From: Bacillota bacterium
GTDB taxonomy: Bacteria > Bacillota > UBA4882 > UBA10575
Direction: 5' to 3'
Assembly: GCA_012512605.1 (NCBI GenBank)
Contig: JAAZDX010000244.1
Coordinates: 1-5,040 of the forward strand
Length of the DNA stretch: 5,040 nt
Positions 1 to 5,040 of the stretch are shown piece by piece; the first letter of the stretch is position 1, and each line of letters starts with the position of its first letter. The notes beneath the pieces were generated by a model. The model worked only from the letters and a program-made list of their open reading frames with translations, was not told the origin of the DNA and made no database searches. Made by a program: the position numbers and the translations under genes.

Positions 1-26
1 CCCCACAACAATCCTTTCTTCCGCAT
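1..26 (-). CDS. 5' end of an unidentified divergent gene (partial)
   Basis: Read on the minus strand, an ATG at 26-24 opens a frame of eight codons, MRKKGLLW, that leaves the window. An AAGGAG lies ten bases upstream of the ATG, and a GTG three codons earlier (35-33) is an alternative start in the same frame. The basic then hydrophobic N-terminus would suit a signal peptide or membrane anchor, but eight residues cannot establish that. Support for a real gene comes mainly from context: a near-consensus promoter, a leader and an intrinsic terminator all point leftwards at this start. The product is unknown and I assign no function. Confidence 0.5.
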
Positions 27-61
27 CTCGTCCACTCTCCTTATTCCTTGTTTTCCAAAAT

Positions 62-91
62 AAAAAAGAAAAACGCCCCGGGTAGGAGCGC
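62..91 (-). terminator. Intrinsic terminator in the leader of the divergent gene
   Basis: On the minus strand GCGCTCC (91-85) pairs with GGGGCGT (79-73) around a five-base loop, with two G-U wobbles, and is followed by TTTTCTTTTTT (72-62). No minus-strand gene ends just upstream of it. It lies between the minus promoter and the gene start at 26, so it looks like a leader attenuator rather than a gene-end terminator. On the plus strand the same stem has no U tract. Confidence 0.7.
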
Positions 92-103
92 ATAATTCCA
101 GTA

Positions 104-157
104 AAATAACGATAACCCAATCTGACCACGGGTTTGAACCACGGGTTATGGTTATTT
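104..157 (-). repeat. Long inverted repeat (hairpin) in the divergent leader
   Basis: Plus-strand arms AAATAACGATAACCC (104-118) and GGGTTATGGTTATTT (143-157) are complementary at 14 of 15 positions; the single mismatch is 111 against 150. The 24-nt loop (119-142), with the start of the right arm, contains a 10-bp direct repeat, ACCACGGGTT, at 125-134 and 138-147. On the minus strand the loop also holds a small stem closing UUCAAAC, which resembles a tRNA T-loop. Placed in the leader of the divergent gene, it is probably an RNA structure; an operator at DNA level is the alternative. Confidence 0.65.
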
Positions 158-173
158 CCTGTTCCTTTTTATT

Positions 174-197
174 TCCTACCATTCTACCAAACTACCA
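174..197 (-). repeat. Three tandem TGGTAG octamers
   Basis: On the minus strand TGGTAG occurs three times with an exact 8-base period: TGGTAGTT, TGGTAGAA, TGGTAGGA (197-174). The repeat lies about ten bases downstream of the expected start of the minus transcript. The third copy supplies the strand that can pair with the terminator arm at 81-87; the other copies can each offer five pairs (GGTAG with CTACC). Confidence 0.6.
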
Positions 198-212
198 TTA
201 TAACTTAAGGTA

Positions 213-241
213 ATTCTAGTATAGATAAGAGCGCTTGTCAA
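213..241 (-). promoter_or_regulatory. Sigma-A-type promoter for the divergent transcript
   Basis: On the minus strand a perfect -35 box TTGACA (241-236) is followed after exactly 17 bp by TAGAAT (218-213), one mismatch from the consensus -10. The predicted start is near 206. It fires leftwards into the attenuator-like leader and the gene starting at 26. Confidence 0.75.
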
Positions 242-248
242 GAAGCAG

Positions 249-308
249 TGGCCGGACGCTACTGCCAAGACACGGTGGTTTTATTTAATTGCATGGCCGA
301 ACGCGACT
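249..308. repeat. Imperfect 15-bp direct repeat between the divergent promoters
   Basis: TGGCCGGACGCTACT (249-263) recurs as TGGCCGAACGCGACT (294-308), with 13 of 15 positions identical and a period of 45 bp. The first copy overlaps a short inverted repeat, GCAGT (245-249) and ACTGC (261-265). The pair lies in the 111 bp separating the two -35 boxes, a suitable place for a regulator that acts on one or both promoters. No regulator family can be named from the sequence. Confidence 0.45.
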
Positions 309-352
309 CAAGCCTATTTACAGAGATTTCACATTGATGGTAATTAATTTTC

Positions 353-381
353 TTGACTCCGGTTAAGCCAGCTGATATAAT
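353..381 (+). promoter_or_regulatory. Sigma-A-type promoter of the T-box/ilv-leu operon
   Basis: TTGACT (353-358) and a perfect TATAAT (376-381) are separated by 17 bp. A TG one base upstream of the -10 (373-374) adds an extended -10 element. Transcription should start near 388, just before Stem I of the T-box leader. Confidence 0.85.
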
Positions 382-387
382 TTGGGG

Positions 388-677
388 AAATAATATGAAA
401 ACCGGATACTAATGCGATGAAGGAGACTCGTCTTCCGAGACAATTCTTGCAGAGAGCTGATGGTCGGTGGAAATCAGCAGAATTTCGGGATACGCCTCAC
501 TCCGGAGCAGATCTTCCGAAACTCAGGAGTAAGAAGATACGGTCAGCCCCGTTACAGGTGAAGGTTTGATGGAACCTCAAGAGGTCTTTATCGTAAGGTA
601 AAGATGAATTAGGGTGGTAACACGTGGCATAGATCCCTCGTCCCTGGTGTAGTATTCACGCAGGGCGGGGGTTTTTT
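388..677 (+). promoter_or_regulatory. T-box leader with leucine (CUC) specifier
   Basis: This is a complete tRNA-sensing transcription attenuator. Stem I can be traced: lower helix GGAG (422-425) with CTCC (500-503), upper helices CCGA and AATTCT with AGAATT and TCGG, and CTGAT with ATCAG, the last preceded by an AGAGAG motif (451-456). The specifier-loop 3' side carries CTC (496-498) followed by A and then the helix, the standard placement, so it reads tRNA-Leu. The T-box AGGGTGGTAACACG is at 611-624; its UGGU would pair with an ACCA tRNA end. In the antiterminator AGGG (611-614) pairs with CCCT (642-645) and ACG (622-624) with CGT (639-641), which competes with the terminator. Uncharged tRNA-Leu should allow readthrough into ilvN-ilvC-leuA-cimA. 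The 5' boundary is approximate. Confidence 0.95.
635..677 (+). terminator. T-box regulated intrinsic terminator
   Basis: CCCTCG-T-CCCTG (635-646) pairs with CAGGG-CGGGGG (661-671) with one bulged T and one wobble. GTG (647-649) and CAC (657-659) extend the stem beyond a bulged G. TTTTTT (672-677) follows directly. The 5' arm is shared with the antiterminator, as in other T-box leaders. Confidence 0.92.
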
Positions 678-901
678 ACTACATTCAAGGATTCACCTTA
701 CCGGCAAAGGTGTTCAGGAAAGAAGTCTGCCGCCGGACATGGGCGACAGACTTTATAGTATATAAAACAAGGCGTTTCCACCGTTACTATAACCCAAAAA
801 TGTTAAAACATAGAAAAAATACTGGATAAAAACAGGCCTGCCAAATATTAGCAGCTAATTCAAAAACCGCGAATTTAGCGAGAAATAAGGGAGGGACAGC
901 G
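678..901 (+). other. 224-nt stretch without a gene between T-box and ilvN
   Basis: No plausible plus-strand coding region is visible here. The stretch contains a small hairpin, CACCTT (694-699) with AAGGTG (707-712), and a larger one at 723-753. Positions 755-885 are AT-rich with no clear second promoter. The ilvN ribosome binding site AAGGGAGG (887-894) closes the region. In many Bacillota ilvB would occupy this place; no trace of ilvB is seen. Confidence 0.6.
723..753 (+). repeat. Strong hairpin upstream of ilvN
   Basis: AAGTCTG-C-CGCC (723-734) pairs with GGCG-A-CAGACTT (742-753): 11 base pairs with one C/A mismatch and a seven-base loop. It is followed by TTATAGTATAT rather than a run of T, so it is a poor intrinsic terminator. 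It could stabilise or define the 5' end of a processed operon mRNA; that role is inferred. Confidence 0.6.
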
Positions 902-1027
902 ATGAACAGACATGTTCTGTCGGTGCTGGTTGAAAACCAATCCGGTGTGCTTAGCCGCGTCGCCGGTTTGTTCAGCCGGAGGGGATACAACATTGACAGC
1001 TTGTCGGTGGGCGAGACGGAAGATCCC

Positions 1028-1030
1028 TAG
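1028..1030 (+). other. In-frame amber codon at ilvN codon 43
   Basis: The TAG lies 126 bases (42 codons) after ATG 902 and in the same frame as the conserved downstream part. A single G-to-T change from GAG (Glu) would produce it; AAG and CAG are the other one-step sources at that base. Context is CCC-TAG-ATT. The only nearby downstream structure I see is a four-bp hairpin, CCAG/CTGG (1066-1076). Confidence 0.95.
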
Positions 1031-1039
1031 ATTTCCCGG

Positions 1040-1417
1040 ATGACCATTGTCGTGCGGTGTGATGACCAGATCCTGGACCAGATCAAAAAGCAGGTTAAAA
1101 AACTGGTCAACGTGCTTACGGTGGTGGAACTCGACCAAGAACGGTCGGTCTTCCGCGAACTGGCGCTGATTAAAGTGAAGACGGATCTGACGACGCGGGC
1201 TTCGGTGATGGAGGTGGTCGATATTTTCCGCGCCAACACCGTTGACGTGGCAACCGACTCCCTAACGGTGGTGATGACCGGCGACCAAGCCAAGATCAAC
1301 GCCTTTATTGAATTGATGGAGCCTTACGGTATTGTGGAGATTGTCCGGACCGGATTGACCGCAATTGAGCGCGGCACACAAGCGCTTAAGTTTTATGAAA
1401 AAAATGAGGAGGAATAA
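1040..1417 (+). CDS. ilvN: Open downstream part of ilvN (possible reinitiation product)
   Basis: After the amber codon the frame stays open from ATG 1040, giving 125 residues starting MTIVVRCDD. This ATG equals Met47 of the full gene and is a conserved internal residue in the family (SRMT), not a normal start. There is no Shine-Dalgarno sequence before it (CCCTAGATTTCCCGG). A product made here would keep the last part of the ACT domain and the C-terminal domain. It would lose the first strand-helix-strand, including the equivalents of E. coli IlvH positions around Asn11, Gly14 and Asn29, which are linked to valine binding. It would therefore be expected to be feedback-insensitive. This is an alternative reading of the same gene, not a separate one. 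Confidence 0.4.
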   Translation: MTIVVRCDDQILDQIKKQVKKLVNVLTVVELDQERSVFRELALIKVKTDLTTRASVMEVVDIFRANTVDVATDSLTVVMTGDQAKINAFIELMEPYGIVEIVRTGLTAIERGTQALKFYEKNEEE

Positions 1418-1420
1418 GAA

Positions 1421-2410
1421 ATGGCAAAGATGTATTACGAACAAGATTGTAACCTGGAGCTTTTAAAGGGGAAAACAGTGGCCGTGATTGGTTACGGGAG
1501 CCAAGGCCACGCCCATGCTTTGAACCTACATGAGTCGGGAGTGAATGTCGTTGTTGGTCTTTACGCGGGTAGTAAATCCTGGAAAGTAGCGGAAGAAGCC
1601 GGGTTGAAGGTAGCGACGGCCGCCGATGCGGCGCAGCAAGCCGACATTATTATGATTCTGGTGAACGATGAGAAACAACCGGGGATCTACGCGGAAAGCA
1701 TTGCCCCCCACCTGACCGCCGGCAAAAGCCTGGCCTTTGCCCACGGGTTCAACATTCACTACGGCCAGATTGTACCCCCGGCGGACGTGAATGTGTTTAT
1801 GGTGGCGCCAAAGGGCCCCGGACATACGGTCCGCAGCCAGTTCCAGGAAGGAAGAGGGGTCCCCTGTTTGGTCGCGGTGTATCAGGATGCGACTGGTAAC
1901 GCCATGGACATCGCCCTGGCTTATGCGGCCGGGATCGGCGGCGCGCGGGCCGGGATCCTCGAGACCACTTTTCAGGAGGAGACCGAGACCGATCTCTTTG
2001 GCGAGCAGGCGGTCCTTTGCGGCGGTATCTGTGAGCTAATGAAAGCCGGCTTTGAAACGCTGGTTGAAGCCGGTTACCAACCGGAAAGCGCCTATTTTGA
2101 ATGTGTGCACGAGATGAAACTGATTGTCGACATGATCTACCAAGGCGGACTGAGCTTAATGCGCTATTCCATTTCGGATACGGCTGAGTACGGTGATTAT
2201 ACAACCGGAAAACGGATTATCACCGAAGAGACCCGGAAGGAGATGAAAAAGATTCTCCAGGAGGTCCAGGACGGGAGCTTTGCCCGGAAGTGGCTGCTGG
2301 AAAACCAGGTCAATCGGCCTTACTTTAACGCCAAGCGCCGGATGGAGCAGGAAACCCAGATTGAGCAGGTTGGACGACAGCTGCGCAAGATGATGAGTTG
2401 GAATAAGTGA
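1421..2410 (+). CDS. ilvC: Ketol-acid reductoisomerase, class I
   Basis: IlvC isomerises and reduces 2-acetolactate (or 2-aceto-2-hydroxybutyrate) to the dihydroxy acid, the second common step to valine, leucine and isoleucine; it is cytosolic, Mg-dependent and uses a nicotinamide cofactor. The 329 residues match the short class I form. The Rossmann motif GYGSQGHA is at 24-31 and the cofactor loop GLYAGSKSW at 46-54. Catalytic and metal residues are all present: His108, Lys131 (KGPGH), Asp191 and Glu195 (ETDLFGEQ), Glu227 and Glu231 (ECVHEMK), Ser252. Loop serines 51 and 53 are kept, which favours NADPH; the Arg often found after GL is Tyr48 here. ATG 1421 follows GAGGAGG, which overlaps the end of ilvN, so the two are tightly coupled. 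Stop is TGA. Confidence 0.97.
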   Translation: MAKMYYEQDCNLELLKGKTVAVIGYGSQGHAHALNLHESGVNVVVGLYAGSKSWKVAEEAGLKVATAADAAQQADIIMILVNDEKQPGIYAESIAPHLTAGKSLAFAHGFNIHYGQIVPPADVNVFMVAPKGPGHTVRSQFQEGRGVPCLVAVYQDATGNAMDIALAYAAGIGGARAGILETTFQEETETDLFGEQAVLCGGICELMKAGFETLVEAGYQPESAYFECVHEMKLIVDMIYQGGLSLMRYSISDTAEYGDYTTGKRIITEETRKEMKKILQEVQDGSFARKWLLENQVNRPYFNAKRRMEQETQIEQVGRQLRKMMSWNK

Positions 2411-2426
2411 CGGACAGCGGAAACGG

Positions 2427-2463
2427 CGCTTAAAAAAACAACAGGGAGGAGCTTTTTTAAGCG
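2427..2463 (+). repeat. Perfect 11-bp inverted repeat before leuA
   Basis: CGCTTAAAAAA (2427-2437) and TTTTTTAAGCG (2453-2463) are exact reverse complements around a 15-nt loop (2438-2452) that contains GGGAGGAG. The true leuA site AAAGGAG (2465-2471) starts two bases after the right arm. The U-rich tract is inside the stem and nothing U-rich follows, so it is not a standard intrinsic terminator. It may tune leuA translation or serve as an mRNA-processing or stability hairpin. Confidence 0.7.
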
Positions 2464-2475
2464 GAAAGGAGTATT

Positions 2476-4011
2476 ATGGCCAGACGAGTGTATATTTTTG
2501 ACACAACATTAAGAGACGGGGAACAGTCCCCCGGTTGCAGCATGAACATTCAGGAAAAGATTGAGATGGCAAAGCAACTGGAGCGTCTTAAGGTTGATGT
2601 CATCGAGGCGGGCTTTGCCATTGCATCACCCGGTGATTTTCAAGCGGTGAAAGCGATCGCTGAGACGATTAAGGACTGTACCGTGGCCAGTCTGGCCCGG
2701 GCGCATGAGAAAGATATTGACCGGGCGGCGGAGGCGTTAAAACAGGCGGCGGATCCGTTGATCCACACCTTCATCGCCACCTCGGAGATTCATATGCAGT
2801 ATAAGTTGAAAATGACACCGGAAGAAGTTTTGGACCGGACGAAAGCGATGGTGGCTTACGCCCGGAACTACTGTCCCAATGTGGAGTTTTCAGCGGAGGA
2901 TGCGACCCGGAGCGACCCGGAGTTTCTCTCTCGCGTCTTTGCGGCGGCCATCGCCGCCGGGGCGACCCGGATCAATGTCCCGGATACGGTCGGTTATACG
3001 ACTCCCGATGAGTTTACCCGGTTAATCCAGTACCTCCGGGAGAATGTGCCTAATATTGACCAAGTAATCCTTTCGGTCCATTGCCATAACGACCTGGGGA
3101 TGGCCGTTGCCAATTCGCTGGCGGCGGTCCGGGCCGGGGCCAACCAGGTGGAGTGTACGATTAACGGCATCGGCGAGCGGGCGGGCAATGCCGCCTTGGA
3201 AGAGATTGTGATGGCCTTAAAGACCCGTAACGCCCTTTATGACGCGGATCTAAGGGTGGATACACATCAGATTTACCGCTCTTCTAAACTCCTCAGTAAT
3301 ATTACCGGCGTGGCGGTCCAGCCCAATAAGGCCATTGTCGGGGCCAACGCCTTCGCCCATGAAGCCGGGATCCACCAGCATGGCGTGCTGGCGAACCGGA
3401 GTACCTATGAGATTATGACCCCGGAATCGATTGGGCTGCACAAAAATAAGATGGTGTTAGGGAAGCATTCCGGACGCCATGCCTTTGAAGAACACTTGAA
3501 AGCGCTAGGCTATACCCTGACCAAAGAAGAGCTGGATGCGGCCTTTGCCAAGTTCAAGGTTCTGGCGGATAAGAAAAAGGTGGTCCACGATGCCGACCTG
3601 GAAGTTCTGGTCTCCCAGAAAAAAGTGGAGATCCCGGCCGTATACAAGCTGGAACAGTTTGTGATCAACACGGGGAACACCTTTACGGCAACGGCTTTGG
3701 TCCGGCTGAGCAAGACCAACGGCGAACCGAAGGTGCTCGAGGAGGTTTCCACCGGTGATGGGCCGGTCTACGCCGCCTTTGAGGCCATCGAGAAGATTGT
3801 CGGCCATTCCTTTGTCCTCGAAGACTACAAGGTCCGTTCGGTTACGGAAGGCCAGGATGCCCAGGGTGAAGCTTTCGTGCGGATCCGGCGTAACGGGCGG
3901 CTCTTTACGGGGAAAGGGGTCAGTACCGATATCTTTGAGGCCAGTGTCCTCTCGTATATTAACGCCATCAATAAGATGATCTACGAAGAAAAACTGGAAG
4001 CACAGGTTTAG
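2476..4011 (+). CDS. leuA: 2-isopropylmalate synthase
   Basis: LeuA condenses acetyl-CoA with 2-oxoisovalerate to 2-isopropylmalate, committing carbon to leucine. The 511 residues match the usual bacterial long form. The TIM-barrel catalytic domain opens with [13 protein letters not shown] (8-20; Arg13 and Asp14 catalytic or metal-linked). It has the metal-binding pair in VHCHND (His202, His204), the signature NGIGERAGN (230-238), HEAGIH (295-300) and GKHSGRHA (329-336). From about 380 onward is the LeuA regulatory dimerisation domain ([24 protein letters not shown]), the usual site of leucine feedback inhibition. ATG 2476 follows AAAGGAG by four bases. Together with the T-box Leu specifier this gives two layers of leucine control: transcript attenuation and, by family analogy, allostery. 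It ends in TAG, directly in frame with cimA. Confidence 0.97.
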   Translation: MARRVYIFDTTLRDGEQSPGCSMNIQEKIEMAKQLERLKVDVIEAGFAIASPGDFQAVKAIAETIKDCTVASLARAHEKDIDRAAEALKQAADPLIHTFIATSEIHMQYKLKMTPEEVLDRTKAMVAYARNYCPNVEFSAEDATRSDPEFLSRVFAAAIAAGATRINVPDTVGYTTPDEFTRLIQYLRENVPNIDQVILSVHCHNDLGMAVANSLAAVRAGANQVECTINGIGERAGNAALEEIVMALKTRNALYDADLRVDTHQIYRSSKLLSNITGVAVQPNKAIVGANAFAHEAGIHQHGVLANRSTYEIMTPESIGLHKNKMVLGKHSGRHAFEEHLKALGYTLTKEELDAAFAKFKVLADKKKVVHDADLEVLVSQKKVEIPAVYKLEQFVINTGNTFTATALVRLSKTNGEPKVLEEVSTGDGPVYAAFEAIEKIVGHSFVLEDYKVRSVTEGQDAQGEAFVRIRRNGRLFTGKGVSTDIFEASVLSYINAINKMIYEEKLEAQV

Positions 4012-4026
4012 AGAGGGGTGAGTGGT

Positions 4027-5040
4027 TTGCGGCCCAGAATTGATATTTTTGATTCTACCCTCCGGGATGGAGCCCAGGCGGAAGGGATCTCCTTTTCGGT
4101 TGAGGATAAACTGAAGATCGTGGCAGCCCTAGATAATTTGGGGATTGCTTACATTGAAGCTGGGAATCCCGGTTCCAACCCGAAAGATATGGAGTTTTTC
4201 GGGCGGATGCGGGATCATCAGCTAAAAAATTCGAGATTGGTGGCCTTTGGCAGTACCCGTCGACGTGATATCCCGGTTGACCAGGATAAGAATGTTTTAG
4301 CCCTTTTGAGCGCGGATACACCCGTGGTCGCAATCTTCGGTAAAAGCTGGGATTTTCATGTAACGGAGATTATCCGGACCTCACTGGAAGAGAACCTGCG
4401 GATGATCGAGGAAACCGTTGCCTTCATGAAAAAGCGGGGAAAAGAAGTAATCTACGATGCGGAGCATTTTTTCGACGGATACAAAAACAATCCCGACTAT
4501 GCCCTCCAGACTTTGCAGGCGGCTGTTGATGGGGGTGCCGATTGTCTGGTCCTCTGTGATACCAATGGCGGCTGTTTTCCGTCGGAGGTCGCGGAGATCG
4601 TCAAGACTGTAACGGGACAATTCAAGACCAAGATCGGGATCCACACCCATAACGATTGTGGGCTGGCGGTGGCCAACTCGATCATGGCGGTGGAGGCCGG
4701 GGCCACCCATGTCCAGGGCACCTACATCGGTTTCGGGGAAAGGTGTGGCAATGCCAACTTGAGCACGATCCTCCCCAACCTTCAGTTGAAAAGGGATTAC
4801 CGCTGTATTCCGGAAGAACAGATGAAGAATCTGACCTATACAGCCCGGAAGATCGCGGAGATCGCCAATATCAGTTTGAGCAGACGGGAACCGTATGTGG
4901 GTAATTCCGCTTTTGCCCATAAAGGCGGGATGCATATCGATGGGGTGAGTAAAGCCACCAGTTCCTTTGAGCATATCGACCCCAGCCTGGTTGGGAACAA
5001 AAGACGGTTCCTCATGTCCGAGGTGGCGGGCCGCAAAACG
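4027..5040 (+). CDS. cimA: (R)-citramalate synthase, 3' end outside the window
   Basis: CimA condenses pyruvate with acetyl-CoA to citramalate, giving 2-oxobutyrate for isoleucine without threonine deaminase. The visible 338 codons cover the catalytic barrel: [13 protein letters not shown] (8-20), [55 protein letters not shown], the metal pair in IHTHND (His207, His209), GFGERCGN and [20 protein letters not shown] and EHFFDGYK separate this family from LeuA and homocitrate synthase. The family is usually about 520-540 residues, so roughly 190, mostly the regulatory domain, lie beyond the edge. I chose TTG 4027 because GGGGTGA (4015-4021) lies five bases upstream; GTG 4018 in the same frame is less well placed. 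The gene starts 15 bases after the leuA stop and shares its frame. Coupled translation with leuA is likely. Confidence 0.93.
   Translation, partial: MRPRIDIFDSTLRDGAQAEGISFSVEDKLKIVAALDNLGIAYIEAGNPGSNPKDMEFFGRMRDHQLKNSRLVAFGSTRRRDIPVDQDKNVLALLSADTPVVAIFGKSWDFHVTEIIRTSLEENLRMIEETVAFMKKRGKEVIYDAEHFFDGYKNNPDYALQTLQAAVDGGADCLVLCDTNGGCFPSEVAEIVKTVTGQFKTKIGIHTHNDCGLAVANSIMAVEAGATHVQGTYIGFGERCGNANLSTILPNLQLKRDYRCIPEEQMKNLTYTARKIAEIANISLSRREPYVGNSAFAHKGGMHIDGVSKATSSFEHIDPSLVGNKRRFLMSEVAGRKT

Larger units (their letters stand above)
62..206 (-). promoter_or_regulatory. Putative attenuator leader RNA of unknown class
   Basis: The transcript predicted from the minus promoter at 213-241 would begin near 206 and run about 180 nt before the start codon at 26. 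In order it contains three TGGTAG repeats (197-176), a 15-position hairpin (157-104) and the terminator (91-62). The heptamer GGTAGGA (minus strand, 180-174) is exactly complementary to TCCTACC (87-81), which spans part of the terminator's 5' arm and its loop. That gives a candidate antiterminator. I see no T-box sequence and none of the cores I know for SAM, TPP, lysine, purine, cobalamin or FMN riboswitches. The layout is seen in the sequence; regulation by alternative folding is inferred. Confidence 0.45.
902..1417 (+). pseudogene. ilvN: Acetolactate synthase small (regulatory) subunit, interrupted by an in-frame TAG
   Basis: IlvN/IlvH is the regulatory subunit of acetolactate synthase, which activates the catalytic subunit and confers feedback inhibition by valine. 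The frame spans 171 codon positions, normal for the family. It begins with an ACT domain (about 2-76) showing [19 protein letters not shown] and GYNIDSL, and ends with the usual C-terminal domain (DVATDSLTVVMTGD, IVEIVRTGL). ATG 902 is set by AAGGGAGG seven bases upstream. Codon 43 (1028-1030) is TAG, in the motif TEDP-x-ISRMT, where relatives carry a sense codon such as Glu or Thr. Either side of the stop the protein is fully family-like, with no frameshift. TAA at 1415-1417 is followed three bases later by ilvC. No ilvB is adjacent. The family call is secure. Whether the gene is dead, recoded, or hit by a sequencing error is open; I label it a pseudogene only because of the stop. Confidence 0.8.

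Noticed and set aside
126..147. tRNA gene suggested by the T-loop-like UUCAAAC on the minus strand
   Set aside because: No matching acceptor stem, D arm or anticodon arm can be built around it.
184..198. Tiny minus-strand frame MVVW followed by a stop, resembling a Trp leader peptide
   Set aside because: It has no Shine-Dalgarno sequence, only one Trp codon, and arises from the TGGTAG repeat itself.
1028..1076. Pyrrolysine insertion at the ilvN TAG
   Set aside because: Not claimed: no convincing downstream insertion element is visible, only a four-bp hairpin; pyl genes cannot be checked here, and IlvN is not a known pyrrolysine protein.
787..1138. Minus-strand open frames across the ilvN start
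   Set aside because: They overlap the conserved ilvN coding region and its RBS and have no recognisable product or start signal.
1797..2204. Antisense open frame inside ilvC, and similar ones inside leuA and cimA
   Set aside because: They lack ribosome binding sites, show no family resemblance, and lie opposite strongly conserved enzymes.
2427..2475. Intrinsic terminator between ilvC and leuA
   Set aside because: The T run forms part of the stem and is followed by GCGGAAAGGAG, not by U residues; the leuA site begins at once.
4027..5040. Second 2-isopropylmalate synthase or homocitrate synthase
   Set aside because: [14 protein letters not shown] and GSTRR motifs fit the citramalate synthase family better than either alternative.

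Overview
The window looks like a chromosomal amino-acid biosynthesis locus of a Gram-positive, clostridia-like member of the Bacillota. The evidence is a T-box leader with a leucine specifier, strong sigma-A-type promoters, purine-rich Shine-Dalgarno sites before each gene, a TTG start, and the gene set ilvN-ilvC-leuA-cimA. I cannot fix the genus from sequence alone.

Positions 1-352 form a divergent regulatory region. On the minus strand a near-consensus promoter (213-241) drives a leader of about 180 nt. This leader contains a triple TGGTAG repeat, a long hairpin and an intrinsic terminator (62-91), and ends at the first codons of an unidentified gene leaving the left edge (1-26). I do not recognise the leader as a known riboswitch family. 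On the plus strand a second strong promoter (353-381) starts the branched-chain operon. An imperfect 15-bp direct repeat lies between the two promoters.

Positions 388-677 are a complete T-box leader: Stem I with specifier CUC (Leu), the T-box sequence, an antiterminator and a terminator. A 224-nt stretch without a gene follows, holding two hairpins. The operon is then ilvN (acetolactate synthase small subunit), ilvC (ketol-acid reductoisomerase), leuA (2-isopropylmalate synthase) and the 5' two-thirds of cimA (citramalate synthase), which runs off the right edge. Together these cover feedback control and the second step of the common branched-chain pathway, leucine commitment, and the threonine-independent entry to isoleucine. 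The catalytic subunit gene ilvB, normally beside ilvN, is absent.

Main oddities: ilvN carries an in-frame amber codon (1028-1030) inside its ACT domain with the rest of the gene well conserved; leuA and cimA lie in one continuous frame separated only by a TAG; and a perfect 11-bp inverted repeat sits just before the leuA ribosome binding site.
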